A DNA stretch of 64,000 nt from Cynocephalus volans (taxonomy: Eukaryota; Chordata; Mammalia; Dermoptera; Cynocephalidae), in assembly GCF_027409185.1 (NCBI RefSeq), contig NC_084469.1:80821918-80885917 (forward strand). The letters are read 5' to 3'. Positions 46,441-58,752 of the stretch are shown here, one piece after another; the stretch's first letter is position 1, and the number at the start of each line of letters is the position of its first letter. The position numbers and the translations under genes are program-made. The notes below the pieces were generated by a model. The model was not told where the DNA came from. It made no database searches and saw nothing but the letters and a program-made list of their open reading frames with translations.

Positions 46441-47660
46441 GGCATTCAGTAATTCTTGAGAACCCTTCATTGACAATTTTAGACTCTCAACCAGGAAACA
46501 TGAATTTCTCTAAGACCTCTGGAACCTCCTACTTAGCAGTCTTTCCAACCTTGACAGTCAGCTACCTCTCTTAATGGATCTGAACTCTGATTTCTTTTTG
46601 TGGACCTCCTAAATGTTGGGCTTATTTTGTCCCTTAGGAATAAGGAAACTGTTTTAGGAACCTTTGATTATATGATCAGATTTGAAATCTTTTCTCTTAG
46701 GTGGAAACATTCCTTGTCTTTAACATTGCTGTGTCATGACTATCTGCTCTTATCACGTTATATTGTGAGCCTATAAGAGAAAGTCATGGGAAAGAGGATG
46801 GGCGTAAGTCTAATAGGTCTGCTCTCACGCTTGTCCTGAGGGCTGACAAGTTCAGAAGGTCTTGACTGAATGGCATCCTTATAGGTTAATCTTTTGGTTT
46901 GCTTATCTATGAAGACCTCATGAGAATTTTCCTCAGTCTTGTTTTGTACGTCAGAGTCTGGTTCTGGGAAACGTGGTTCCTCTCCACGTCTTTTCTCCAG
47001 GAAAGGAATAATTGCTTGAACTGCAATTAGAGATGCCTAATCATTAAGTTGGACCTGAGACATGAGGTGCCAAAACAAGATATCTGACTATCGCCAGACC
47101 CTTGTGTTTGTCTTGATATAAGATTGGAAAACTGCTCCTTACATACATTTACAATTTAACTATTTTCTTTGCTCATTATTCTTGATAGCATACTTTTACC
47201 CAGAGACTTAAGAATTTCAGTGGCACTTAGAATTATTTTAAACACTTTGTGGAACTCAGAAGAAAATGGGAATAAAATCCCAACATCTAATGGTCTCTAT
47301 TTTTTTTTATTGTTATGGGGAAGCCTCCAAAAGGAACTTAGATTCCAAATTGCTTCCTTAAAAGATTCCTTGGTCAAGGCAAATGAGAAACGTGAAAACC
47401 TTAAGACCTGTCCCCTTTTAGATCCTGCCCTCCCCCAACCACGTCTTGAGCCTGGAGGCCTCTCCTACACTATTCTTCCCTCTTCTATGCTCCTCCATTA
47501 CCCCTTCCCCTACCTCTCCTTCTGATCTGTTTTCCTTCCTTTCTTGCTGACCAGAAATCTCCAAAGCCTAATCACCTCTGAAGTTAACCTTCTTTGGAAC
47601 AAGGCAAGCCTCTTACAGTTGATTGATCTGAGCATTGTTAAAGACATTCTGAGGCCTAGA
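46441..47660 (+). pseudogene. possible ERV internal (gag-side) remnant
   Basis: Sequence following LTR-like segment A with broken reading frames. One 118-residue frame (47169-47525) has a proline-rich end (CPLLDPALPQPRLEPGG), vaguely like a retroviral gag linker. No domain is certain. It could equally be unique DNA. Confidence 0.3.
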
Positions 47661-49012
47661 CAAGTTAGACAAAACTTTACAGATAAAAAAAAATATTAGA
47701 TAAATTGGACTACATCAAAATAAAAAAACTTCTATGAATCAAAGGACACAAGTAACAGAGTGAAAGAGGCAATCCATGAAATGGAAGAAAATATTTGCAA
47801 ATCATATATCTGATAAGGGATTTAAATCCAGAATATATAATGAACTCCTACAACTCAACAACTACCACCCAATTAAAAAATGGGCAAAAGACTTGAATAG
47901 ACATTTCTTCAGAGAGGATATATAAATGGCCAATGAGCACATCGAAAGATTATCAACATTACTAATCATTAGGGAAATGCAAATCAAAACCACAATGATA
48001 TACCACCTCACACCCATTAGGATGGCTACTATAAAACGACAGCAACAACAAAAATAACACGTATTGGCAAGGGTGTGGAGAAGATGGAACCCTTGCGTGT
48101 ACTTGGTGAAAATGTAAAATGGTGCAGCTACTGTGAAAAACAGTATGGCGGTTCCTCACTAAATTAAAATTAGAATTACCATATGATCCAGCAATTCCAC
48201 TTCTAGGTATATACCCAAAAGAATTGAAAGTAGAGTCTCAAAGAGCTATTTGTACACCCGTGTATTCAGAGCATCATTATTCACAATAACTAAAAAGTGT
48301 AAGCAATTCAAGTGTCCATCAACATAAATAGATGAACAAAACATGGCATATGCACATGTTTGCTCAGGCTGCCATAACAAAATACCAGCGACTAGGTGGC
48401 TAAACAACAGATATTTATTTTCCCACAGTTCTGGAAGCTAGGAAGTCCACAATGAAGGTTCCAGCCAGTTTGGTTTCTGGTAAGGGCTCTCTTTCTGGCT
48501 TGTAGATGACTGTCTTCTTGCTATGTTCTCACATGGCCTTTCTTTAACACAGAAAGAAAGAGCACAAGCTGTGTGGTGTCTCTTATAAGGACACCAATTC
48601 TATCCAATCAGGGCCCAGCCTGTGACCTCACTTAACCTTAATTACTTTCTTATAGGCCCCATCTCCAAATACAGTCACACTGGGTGTTAGGGCTTCAACA
48701 TATTAATTTTGGGGGAACACAGGCATTGAGTCTGTAACAACATTCAGCCTCAAAAACAAAGGAAACTCTGACACATGCTACAACGTGGATGAACCTTGAG
48801 GACATTATACTGAGTGAAATAAGCCAGACACAGAAGGACAGACATTGTAAGATTCCACTTACATAAAGAACCTAGAGTAGTCAAATTTATAGAGACAGAA
48901 AGTAGAACAGTCATTTCCAGGAGCTAGGGGGAGAGGGAAACAAGGATTTATCGTTTAATACATACAGAGTTTCAGTTTTGTGAGATGAAAAGAGCTCTGG
49001 AGGTGGGTGGTG
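47661..49012 (+). repeat. old L1 3' part interrupted by a MaLR LTR
   Basis: ATTGGACTACATCAAAATAAAA, TGGGCAAAAGACTTGAATAGAC, GGAAATGCAAATCAAAACCAC and GTGCAGCTACTGTGAAAAAC run to 48355. ACACATGCTACAACGTGGATG and AGTCATTTCCAGGAGCTAGG continue after 48746. One element opened by the LTR at 48356-48745. Confidence 0.8.
48356..48745 (-). mobile_element. MaLR LTR, reversed, inside the old L1
   Basis: TTTGCTCAGGCTGCCATAAC, GGAAGCTAGGAAGTCCAC, CCAATTCTATCCAATCAGGGCCC and CCATCTCCAAATACAGTCAC are the reverse complement of an MST/MLT1-class LTR. Confidence 0.8.
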
Positions 49013-49500
49013 GTTGCTATGGTTTAACAGTTTGTCCCCTCTGAAATTCATGTTGAAACTTAATCTCCAATCTGGCAGTATTGAGAGGTGGGGTCTTTAA
49101 GAGGTGCTTGAGTGATGAGAACTTGGCCCTCATGAATGAATTAATCCACTCATGGATTAATGGGTTAATGAATTAATGGGTTTTCATGGGAGTGGGACTG
49201 GTATCTCTACGTGAAGAGCAAGAGAGATCTGAGCTAGTTTGCTCAACCCCCTTGTCATGTGATGCCCTGTACCACCTCAGGACTCTGCAGAGTCCCCACC
49301 ACCAGGAATGTCCTCACCAGATGTGGCTCCTTGACCTTGGACTTCCCAGCCTCCAGAACTATAAGAAATCAATTTTGTTTTTTTGTCCAGTTTCAAGTAT
49401 TCTGTTATAGGCATCAGAAAACAGGCTCAGACAGTGGTGATATTTGCACAATGATGTGAATGCACTTAATGCCCTAGAACTGTGCACTGCTGTCACTTTA
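49013..49500 (+). mobile_element. MST-type MaLR LTR and L1 tail
   Basis: TTGCTATGGTTTAACAGTTTG, GAGGTGGGGTCTTTAAGAGG, GACTTCCCAGCCTCCAGAAC and AGCATCAGAAA-like end near 49430 form a plus-oriented MST-class LTR. The L1 it opened resumes at 49437 (GTGATATTTGCACAATGATG). AATGGGTTAATGAATTAATGGG at 49158-49180 is a small internal tandem duplication. Confidence 0.72.
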
Positions 49501-49815
49501 TTTGTATATATACCCAGAAATGACTCCATTTGGTTCTTTTTATAACCTCTATTTCTTTGCAGAGAATTTTTGTTTTTTCATTTGTTTCAAGAGAATTCGT
49601 GATTGGTTGTTGAATAATTTTTATTCTGGCTGCTTTAAAATCCCTGTCAGACAATTGCAACATCTGACTCATTTTTGTGTTGGTGTCAGTTGATTGTCTT
49701 TTCTCATTCAAGTTGTGATTTTCTTGGTTCCTGGTATGACAGTGACTTTGGATTATAAACTAAATATTATGTTAGGACATTCTGGGCCCTATTTAAATCC
49801 TTTATTTTAGCAGGC
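49501..49815 (-). repeat. old L1-related sequence, antisense
   Basis: TTCTGGCTGCTTTAAAATCCC, CAATTGCAACATCTGACTC and TCTCATTCAAGTTGTGATTTTC are wording I associate with antisense old L1. It leads directly into the tandem repeat at 49965. Confidence 0.45.
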
Positions 49816-49964
49816 AGTCACCCCTTTTTTAGGTTTAGCTCTCAGATCCTGGCCTACTTTTGTGGGCTGTGATTCCAAGGAAAGTTTGATTTTCAGTGTC
49901 TTAGAGGCCTGCTTGGTTTTCTGTGCTTCTGGGGCTCCCACTGGTCTCTGCTTGTGCTGCCTGA

Positions 49965-50440
49965 CGGGGTGGTAGAGGGAAGTCTCAGGCCCATGGGATG
50001 AAAAGCCTTTCCTGGCTGGGCTACTTGTTGGGGGTGGATAGTATTTCCTGAGGTGGGTGTTGGTTGTGCTGGAATTCCCCTACCCATACCCCCCTAGCTG
50101 CCTCAGTGTTTCTTTTGGTCAGGGGAGGGGAGTATCAGGCCATAGGGTCAAAGAGGCTTCCAGAGCCAGGCTGCTTGTTCTGGTTGAGTCCCTCTCGCCA
50201 GTTCTTGGCAGATGTGTCCCTGTGGGGGAATGGAGTCTTAGTTCCACTAGGACAAAGACGCTTCTTGTACCAGGCTGCTTATTGTGTGTGGCTGGGTGCC
50301 TCTTGCCAGTTCTTCCCACCTGCTTTGGTATCTCTTGGCAGGGGAGAGGAGTCTCAGGCCCAGTGGGGAAAGCGAATACTTACCCTGACTGCTTATTCTT
50401 GGTGGGACTCCCAATCTGTCCCCCTTACTGGTTGGTATTG
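49965..50440. repeat. degenerate tandem repeat, units of about 100-115 bp
   Basis: The same sequence of words recurs four times: GGGAAGTCTCAGGCCCATGGG (49977), GGGGAGTATCAGGCCATAGGG (50128), GGAATGGAGTCTTAGTTCC (50227) and GGAGAGGAGTCTCAGGCCC (50343). Each is followed by AAAG-GCTTC and CAGGCTGCTT. Units are diverged by roughly a quarter. Two plus-strand frames stay open across it simply because the repeat lacks stops. It may be the monomer array of an old L1 5' UTR read in antisense. Confidence 0.6.
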
Positions 50441-50689
50441 GGCTCACCTGATGTTGTCAGAAGTAGTCCTATTGAGTCTGGGGGAGAAATGCGCATATCT
50501 GGGCTGATTTGTGTAGCAAGGTTATGGGTTGGGAAATGCCAGATCTGGGATGCATTGCAGGGTGGGATATAAGATGCCCTCCTGCTGTGTTGTTCCTGAG
50601 GTTCCAGGGTTCCATACCAATTTGCCTTCTTGCCATCTTTCAGAGTTGTTTGTTGGTTGGCTCTTGCATTATTTCCAGGGTTTATAGTT

Positions 50690-50905
50690 TTGCTTAGAGG
50701 AGAAAAGCAGAGAGAAACGGTCTATGCCACCTTAACCCATCAGGTACTTTTAACAGTAGTTAAGCTCCAGGGTATCCATCCCCGGTTTCATGTCCCTCAG
50801 CTGGAAAGACATAGAGTTTTATTCTCTGACAGACAGTCATCAGAGGATGCTCAGATTCCTCTAGAAGCAAACAATATGGGAAGAAAAACAGCTACACAAG
50901 GCCAT
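50690..50905 (+). pseudogene. possible ERV pol C-terminal remnant
   Basis: A 92-residue frame contains HQVLLTVVKLQGIHPRFHVP, which resembles the integrase C-terminal module of gamma-type ERV pol (tPYxVLLtTptAvKvxGixxWiH). Frames on both sides are broken. The match is suggestive, not certain; it supports reading 45.9-59.0 kb as one decayed provirus. Confidence 0.45.
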
Positions 50906-51714
50906 TAGATCAAGTAGAGGACATGCAAAATAGACCACTTCCTCTCAACATTCTGAATCAAAACTTGCCTTGCTTCTCTTGTTTTGCTTTTAAAATCTTC
51001 TTTGGCTTATTCTAGTCATTCTGTTTGTGTTCTCCGTCCATTTACTATAATGTAAAGATGGAAATAATTGTTTTTATGTTAACCTTTTTTCTAGGATTAT
51101 GAATTTTGTTGCTTATTTCTGGGTATGATATTAACAGCTGGTGAGAAATGGCTCATCCAATAGCCAATCTTTAGAGGAAAACTGATGCTATGTATGTTTC
51201 CATTTTGCTTTGTAGTCTGGTCGCCTTCCATTATTGCCCATTCCGTAACCAGAACAAGCAGAATCCTTTCAGACACAAGAACATGGGAAAAAAAGACTTA
51301 CAGTTCTTTTCAAAAAGACTTAACTTCTTTGAAAGTCGATATAATCATAGACCAGAGGAACACCAGCCTAATTCACCTTAAGATGTGATTCCCAGAAAAG
51401 GAGAAAGCATTTAGAGAGATTAGACCCAATCTTGAGACCCAAGATTAACACTCACAAATGCAAGAGAAGTTACATCTAGGTTTTCATGCTGAAAGGAAAG
51501 TTTAACTGGCCATGCCCAGCCAATCCTTGCAGCCTGCCTCTCCTTGGTCCTTCTTCTTTCTTTAGGTCAGAAGGAGGAATTCCTTATATTCCCGATAATC
51601 CCAGTTATGTGGAGAACTTAAGATGGCCACAAATTCTTCGACGTTCCTTATGTCAGGAGGTGGGGTCTTTGTCCTTTTCTCTTGAATCTGGATGCTCTTT
51701 GCTATTGCTTTGAT

Positions 51715-52137
51715 CTGTACAATAGAGCAAAAATGATGCTGTGCACAGTCACAGTAAGATAAGGCTATAAACTAGTAAATAACAGAACTGTTGGCATTAT
51801 GGAATTCATGCAACCCAATTTGTCTGGACAGTTTGCTGAATGAGCTCTCCCATCATGACAATAGATTGCTCATCTGGGAAAACAGCTTGCCTAACAAGCA
51901 GCGGTTTTACTCATTAAGACTTACTTTAAGACCCTTGCCTTGCTGTGTTCACTAATCATAAAATATTATGTCACCAAACTTGCTCAGTTTCAATCAATTC
52001 CTGTTTTGAAAGACCTGCCTTGAACCGCTTGAGCCCAGACCCCAACCCTGTACATTTCCTTCATTGGCCTTCCCCTTCTGAGATATACTAAGATGGTGAA
52101 GGGGGTGACCTCCCCTACTGCAGAAAGTTGAGTAAGG
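51715..52137 (+). mobile_element. ancient ERV LTR-like segment B (left part)
   Basis: CCAATTTGTCTGGACAGTTTG, TTCAATCAATTCCTG, CTGCCTTGAACCGCTTGAGCCC and CCTGTACATTTCC match segment A. It is cut by the full-length L1 at 52137 and resumes at 58930 (TTTGCTTTGCTTGATGGC to GTCTTTTGCAGAGC, about 58985). Confidence 0.55.
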
Positions 52138-53684
52138 CTGGGTGTCCAAGATGGCGGCGGCTGCGGCCGCTGGCGCGGAGTAGCTGAGGTGGAAAAGGTG
52201 GCCACTGGGCCTCAGGCAGCCGGGAAACTTGTGGACATTCCTCTCGCCATCTCTTAAGGGAGGACCGCCGCTGCTGGCCAGTCGTGGGGGGTGACTGCCA
52301 CTTTGCCCCCGGCAGGAGAGGCTGCCTTACTTACAGGCAACAGCTTTGAAGTGTGGAGCAGGAAAAGAACTGTTTCTTAGCTGCAAAAGTGAGTCTCGAA
52401 ACAGGGAACACGGCGCCAGGGCTGCTGTGGATGCAGCCAGGATCCCGGAGGCCGGGGCCGTGCTGAAGGCGGCCAGCTGCCCTATTCAGGATTCGAGGTT
52501 TCAGGCCGGCATTAAAGAAGATTCCTGGGAGCGCCCGAGCCGCGCCGCGACTGAACAGCCCGAGGCGGCAGCGGCTGAGAACGGGGAAGGCGGCAAACCA
52601 GAGACAGAGAGTGAGCACCCGACCTGGCACAACACTGTGAGTGACCCCTGGCACAGCTCTGTTCGGGGGGCTGATGCCCACCAGGCTCCCGCCTGCACCA
52701 CCAGGCCACTCACCACCCCAGGGCTGCCTCCATTTTCCCAGGTGCGGGCAGCCCCGCCCGGCTCAGCCATCACTGAGCCCTCCCACTTGCTTGGCCTGGC
52801 GCGGGGCTTTCTGGAGCCTGCGAACCAGCCTCCCCTCCCACTCCCTCCGTGGTTCTCTGGCGGGGCTGGTGGCGGGGGGCGTCCCAGGCCAGTGTCGGGA
52901 GGGCAAGGAAGTACGGGCGGGCTGATTGTTACTCCACCACACCCTGGACTCTGGCCCCAGGTAAACTCCCTGTTACTGGGAGGCAGATACCATCTCTGCG
53001 GCCACCAGTTTAGAAAAAAGCCTAACGAATTTCTGGTTGGGAATAGTGTGGTAGGAGAGTTCCCAGGTCCGCTTGAACCTGCCGGAGAGCAGGCTGCAGG
53101 TGGGCGCTAGACTCGGTTTATACCGGGGGTGATACAAAGGTGAACAAGACCCGAGAAAGATCTACATAGTGCTACAAAGGCACCCACAGAGACCGGTCGT
53201 CTGTGCCTAGCAGAAACCTGGTAGACTTCCTGGGCGAGGCGGTGCCGAGCAGGGTCTTGAAGGCCCAGCTGATAGACGAGGGGTGCAGAAGACACGCCCC
53301 AGCCCAGCCCAGTGCGCACAGAGTGGGGAGACGTGCGGCCAGGGAGGCGGAGACTCGACAGAAACCACACACCCGGTGGGGTCACCACTGCACGATCTAG
53401 CAGCCTGGGCCAGAGCACACGGAACAGGGAGAAGTCCTGCACAGGAAGTGAAAGCTCAACAGCGATCACACACCCTGTGGTACGTGATCCACCAGCCCGG
53501 CAGAGTCCAAGCTGACCAGAAAGGTGGCTCCCCGGAGAAGCCCAAGACCCGAGGCAACCACACACACAAGGCACTAGAGGCCAACTGAGCAGTCACAGAG
53601 GCAGCCATACGAAATTGGCAACCACAGCAACATCCTAGTTAGTCATTAGTCTCAAACCGGTGGACTGTGAAACCCCCTGCCACA
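52138..53684 (+). promoter_or_regulatory. L1 5' UTR with internal promoter
   Basis: GC- and CpG-rich DNA starting seven bases before a YY1 site in the orientation that fixes L1 transcription starts. It contains an uninterrupted 254-codon plus-strand frame (52346-53110) and a 155-codon minus-strand frame (53574-53107). No similarity to a known protein is recognised in either. Confidence 0.75.
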
Positions 53685-54667
53685 ATGAATAAACACCAAA
53701 AAAAAAAGATACCAGAAATACAAAAAATCAAGAAAGTACACCACCAAAAGTTAATAAATCTCATATTCTAGATCCTATAGAACAAGAAGCCCTTGAAATG
53801 ACTGACAAGGAATTTCGAGTGATAATTCTAAGGAAACTGAATGAGATACAAGAAAACTCAGCTAGATAACATGATGAAATGAGGAAAAGTATACAGGATC
53901 TGAAAGAGGAAATGTACAAGGAAATCAATGTCCTGAAAAAAAATGTAGCAGAACTTGCTGAACTGAAGAAGTTATTCAACGAAATAAAAAACACAACGGA
54001 GAGTTTAACCAGCAGGCTTGTCGAAGTTGAAGAGAGAACCTCTGAACTTGAAGATGGGCTGTTTGAAATAACACAAGCAGACAAAAAGAAAGAAAAAAGA
54101 ATCAAGGACATTGAAGAAAATCTGAGAGAGATATCAGACAACCTTAAGTGCTCAAATATCCGAGTAATGGGTATTCCAGAAGGGGAGGAAAATGGAGATT
54201 CCATTGAAAACATATACAACAAAATAGTGGCAGAAAACTTCCCAGGTATAGGAAAAATCACAGATCTTCAGATCCAGGAAGCTCAACGATCTCCAAATGT
54301 ATTCAACCCAAAAAGACCTTCTCCAAGACATGTCATAGTCAAATTGGCAAAACTCAGAGACAAAGAGAGAATCTTAAAAGCTGCAAGAGAGAAGCGTCAA
54401 ATTACCTATAAGGGAGCCACAATCAGGTTAACATCAGACTTTTCATCACAAACCCTAAAAACTAGAAAGGAATGGGATGATATTTTCAAAATACTAAAAG
54501 ACAAAGATTGCCAGCCAAGAATACTCTACCCTGCAAGGCTATCCTTCCGAAATGAGGGGCAAATAGTATATTTCTCAGACAAACAAAAACTGCGGGAGTT
54601 CACTACCACACGACCACCCTTACAAGAAATCCTCAAGGGAGTACTGGGTTTGGTTCCTGAAAAATAA
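53685..54667 (+). pseudogene. L1 ORF1 (RNA-binding chaperone), disrupted
   Basis: ORF1p is the trimeric RNA-binding protein that coats L1 RNA. The N-terminal part is disordered. A coiled coil follows (heptad-rich region from MRKSIQDLKEEMYKEI at 53879, through about 54110), then the RRM (NIRVMGIPEGEENGD) and the C-terminal domain (PRHVIVKLAKLRDKERILKA) to the stop at 54665. Two breaks separate the start from this body. The A run at 53698-53707 is one base out of frame with the rest, and a TAA lies at 53867-53869. The part from 53879 stays open for 262 codons. Confidence 0.9.
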
Positions 54668-54852
54668 CCACCACTGCCATAAAAACCGAAGAAAAATCTA
54701 AACCCGCTAGTATAATAAAAATGGCATTCATGAAGAGAAAACAAGCTAAAAAACACTATCTACAACCTAAGGAACCAACAAACACAGAAACCAAACAGTA
54801 AATCAGAAAGCAAGGAACAAAAGACACCTAAGACAACCAAACAACCAATAAA

Positions 54853-57800
54853 ATGCTAGGAATAAATCAACACCTTTCAATAACAACTCTTAATGTAAAA
54901 GGCTTAAATTCCCCAATTAAAAGACACAGACTGGCTGACTGGATCAAAAAGCAGGACCCAACTATTTGCTGCCTACAAGAGACCCACCTCACCTATAAAG
55001 ATTCACACAGACTAAGAGTGAAAGGATGGAAAAAGATTTACCATGCAAACAGAAAAGAAAAACGAGCTGGAGTAGCTATTCTTATATCTGACAAAATAGA
55101 CTTTAAACTAAAAACCATAAAAAGAGACAATGAGGGACACTACTTAATGATAAAAGGACTGATCCATCAAGAAGACATAACAATCATAAATATGTACGCA
55201 CCCAATGTTGGAGCAGCCAGATTTATAAAACAAACTCTATTAGACCTAAAGAAGGAAATAGACACTAATACCATAATAGCAGGGGACCTGAACACCCCAC
55301 TGTCAATATTAGATAGATCATCTAGGCAAAGAATCAGTAGAGAAACACAAGATCTAAATAATACTCTAGACCAATTGGAATAGGCAGATATCTACAGAAA
55401 ATTCCATCCAACAACCTCAGAATATTCATTCTTCTCATCAGCACATGGATCATTCTCCAGGATAGATCACATATTAGGTCACAAATCAAGTCTCAATAAA
55501 TTAAAAAAAAATGGAATTATCCCATGTATCTTCTCAGACCACAATGGATTAAAACTAGAAATTAATAACAAGCGAAACTCTGGAAACTATACAAACACAT
55601 GGAAATTAAACAGCATTCTACTTAATGACATATGGGTCCAAGAAGAAATCAAGCAGGAAATCAAAAAATTTATTGAAACTAATGAAAACAATGATACATC
55701 ATACCAAAACCTGTGGGATACTGCAAAAGCAGTATTAAGGGGGAAATTTATTGCATTAAACGCTCACTTCAGAAGACTGGAAAGATGGCAAGTGAACAAC
55801 CTAACACTTCACCTTAAAGAACTAGAAAAACAAGAACAATCGAAACCTAAAGTTAGCAGACGGAAAGAAATCATTAAGATCAGAGCAGAACTGAATGAAA
55901 TTGAAACCCAAAAAACAATTCAAAAGATCAATGAATCAAAAAGTTGGTTTTTTGAAAAGATAAATAAAATTGACAAACCATTAGCATGGCTAACAAAAAA
56001 AAGAAGAGAGAAGACTCAAATAACAAAAATTAGAAATGAAAAAGGCGATATTACAACTGATTCATCTGAAATACAAGGAATCATTCGAGACTACTATAAA
56101 CAACTATACGCCAACAAATTTGAAAATCTGGAGGAAATGGATAAATTTCTGGACACACACAAGCTCCCAAAACTGAACCATGAAGACGTAGAAAATTTGA
56201 ACAGACCAATAACAATAAAGGAGATTGAAGCTGTTATCAGAAGGCTCCCAACAAAGAAAAGCCCAGGACCAGATGGATTCACAGCAGAATTTTACCAAAC
56301 ATTCAAAGAGGAATTGACACCGATTCTTTACAAACTATTCCAAAAGATTGAAACGGACGCAAATCTCCCAAACTCATTCTATGAAGCAAACATCATCCTG
56401 ATACCAAAACCAGGTAAAGATATAACCAAAAAAGAAAACTACAGGCCGATATCCTTGATGAATATAGATGCAAAAATCCTCACTAAAATACTAGCAAACA
56501 GAATACAGCAACACATACGTAAAATTATTCACCATGATCAAGTGGGATTCATTCCAGGGATGCAAGGTTGGTTCAACATACATAAATCAATAAATGTGAT
56601 ACACCATATTAATAAACTGAAACACAAGGACCATATGATTATCTCTATAGATGCTGAAAAAGCATTTGATAAAGTTCAGCACCCATTCATGACAAAGACC
56701 CTCTATAAGTTAGGTATAGAGGGAAAGTATCTCAACATAATTAAAGCCATATATGCCAAACCCACTGCCAATATCATCCTGAATGGGGAAAAGCTGAAAG
56801 CTTTTCCTTTAAGAACAGGAACTAGACAAGAATGCCCACTCTCACCACTCCTATTCAACATAGTGTTGGAAGTACTAGCCAGAGCAATCAGAGAAGAGAA
56901 GGAAATAAAGGGCATCCAGATTGGAAAAGATGAAGTCAAACTGTCCCTGTTTGCAGATGACATGATCCTATATATCGAACAGCCTAAAACCTCTACAAAA
57001 AAACTGTTGGAATTGATAAATGATTTCAGCACAGTAGCAGGATACAAAATCAACGCACAAAAATCAGTAGCATTTCTTTTCTCCAATAGTGAACATGCAG
57101 AAAGAGAAATCAAGAAAGCCTGCCCATTTACAATAGCCACCAAAAAATTAAAATACTTAGGAATTGAGTTAACCAAGGAGGTGAAAAATCTCTATAACGC
57201 GAACTACAAACCACTGCTGAGAGAAATTAGAGAGGATACAAGAAGATGGAAAGATATCCCATGCTCTTGGATTGGAAGAATCAACATAGCGAAAATGTCC
57301 ATACTACCCAAAGTGATATACAAATTCAATGCAATCCCCATCAAAATTCCAAAGACATTTTTCTCAGAAATGGAAAAATCTATTCAGACATTTATATGGA
57401 ACAATAAAAGACCACGCATAGCCAAAGCAATGCTGAGCAAAAAAAAATAAAGCTGGAGGCATAACACTACCTGACTTTAAGCTATACTACAAAGCTATAA
57501 TAACCAAAACAGTATGGTACTGGCATAAAAACAGACACACTGACCAATGGAATAGAATAGAGAATCCAGAAATCAACCCACACACTTACTGCCAGCTGAT
57601 CTTTGACTAAGGCACCAAGCCTATTCACTGGGGAAGGGACTGCCTCTTCAGCAAATGGTGCTGGGATAACTGGATATCCATATGCAGGAGAATGAAACTA
57701 AATCCATACCTCTCACCATATACTAAAATCAACTCAAAATGGATTAAGGATTTAAATATACACCCTGAAACAATAAAACTTCTTAAAGAAAACATAGGAG

Positions 57801-58664
57801 AAACACTTCAGGAAATAGGACTGGGCACAGACTTCATGAATACGACCCCAAAAGCACGGGCAACCGAAGGAAAAATAAACAAATGGGATTATATCAAAGT
57901 AAAAAGCTTCTGCACAGCAAAAGAAACAATTAACAGAGTTAAAAGACAACCAACAGAGTGGGAGAAAATATTTGCAAAATATGCATCTGACAAAGGATTA
58001 ATATCCAGAATATATAAGGAACTCAAACAACTTTACAAGAAAAAAACAAGCAACCCAATTAAAAAATGGGCAAAAGAGCTAAGTAGGCATTTCTCTAAGG
58101 AAGATATACAAATGGCCAACAGACATATGAAAAAATGCTCAACATCACTCAGCATCCGGGAAATGCAAATCAAAACCACATTGAGATACCATCTAACCCC
58201 AGTTAGGATGGCTAAAATCCAGACTATGAGGAGGCTGCGGAGATAAGGGAACTCTCATACATTGTTGGTGGGACTGCAAAATGGTGCAGCCTCTATGGAA
58301 AATGTTATGGAGGTTCCTCAAACAATTGCAGATAGATCTACCATACAACCCAGCTATCCCACTGTTGGGAATATACCCAGAGGAATGGAAATCATCAAGT
58401 CGCAGGTATACCTGTTCCCCAATGTTTATCGCAGCACTCTTTACAATAGCCAAGAGTTGGAACCAGCCCAAATGTCCATCATCGGATGAGTGGATATGGA
58501 AAATGTGGTACATCTACACAATGGAATACTACTCAGCTATAAAAACGAATGAAATACTGCCATTTGCAACAACATGGATGGACCTTGAGAGAATTATATT
58601 AAGTGAAACAAGTCAGGCACAGAAAGAGAAATACCACATGTTCTCACTTATTGGTGGGAGCTAA
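54853..58664 (+). pseudogene. L1 ORF2 (endonuclease-reverse transcriptase), disrupted
   Basis: ORF2p nicks DNA and copies L1 RNA at the nick. The endonuclease domain comes first (CCLQETHL, NMYAPN, GDLNTPLS, later SDHN near 55540). The reverse transcriptase follows ([15 protein letters not shown]; catalytic FADD at 56950-56961). Four breaks are visible: TAG at 55381-55383 in frame; a one-base expansion of the A run at about 57440 (frame ends at TAA 57448-57450); TAA at 57608-57610; and a small deletion near 58218-58245 that removes the first cysteines of the C-terminal Cys/His motif still present in the sibling L1 near 10731. The open stretch 55792-57450 (552 codons) contains the whole reverse transcriptase with its catalytic residues. 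Confidence 0.93.
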
Positions 58665-58680
58665 AAATTAATATATAAAT

Positions 58681-58695
58681 TCACACACACACACA

Positions 58696-58734
<39 letters not shown>

Positions 58735-58752
58735 CCGGGGGGGGGGGGGGAA
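58681..58752. repeat. CA microsatellite and G run in the L1 3' UTR
   Basis: About 50 bp of CA repeats (one TA interruption) are followed by a run of 14 G. The sibling L1 has only CACACAAACAAAACC and 11 G at the same place (11189-11216), so the CA tract grew after or shortly before insertion. Confidence 0.9.

Noticed and set aside
49965-50440. A CRISPR-like array
   Set aside because: Units are long, diverged and contiguous, with no constant repeat and variable spacer; the genome is mammalian.
50057-50572. 171- and 147-codon overlapping frames
   Set aside because: They lie in the degenerate tandem repeat, which happens to lack stops in two frames; no recognisable protein.
53761-54261. 166-codon minus-strand frame opposite L1 ORF1
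   Set aside because: Serine/leucine-rich mirror of the A-rich ORF1 sequence; a shadow frame.
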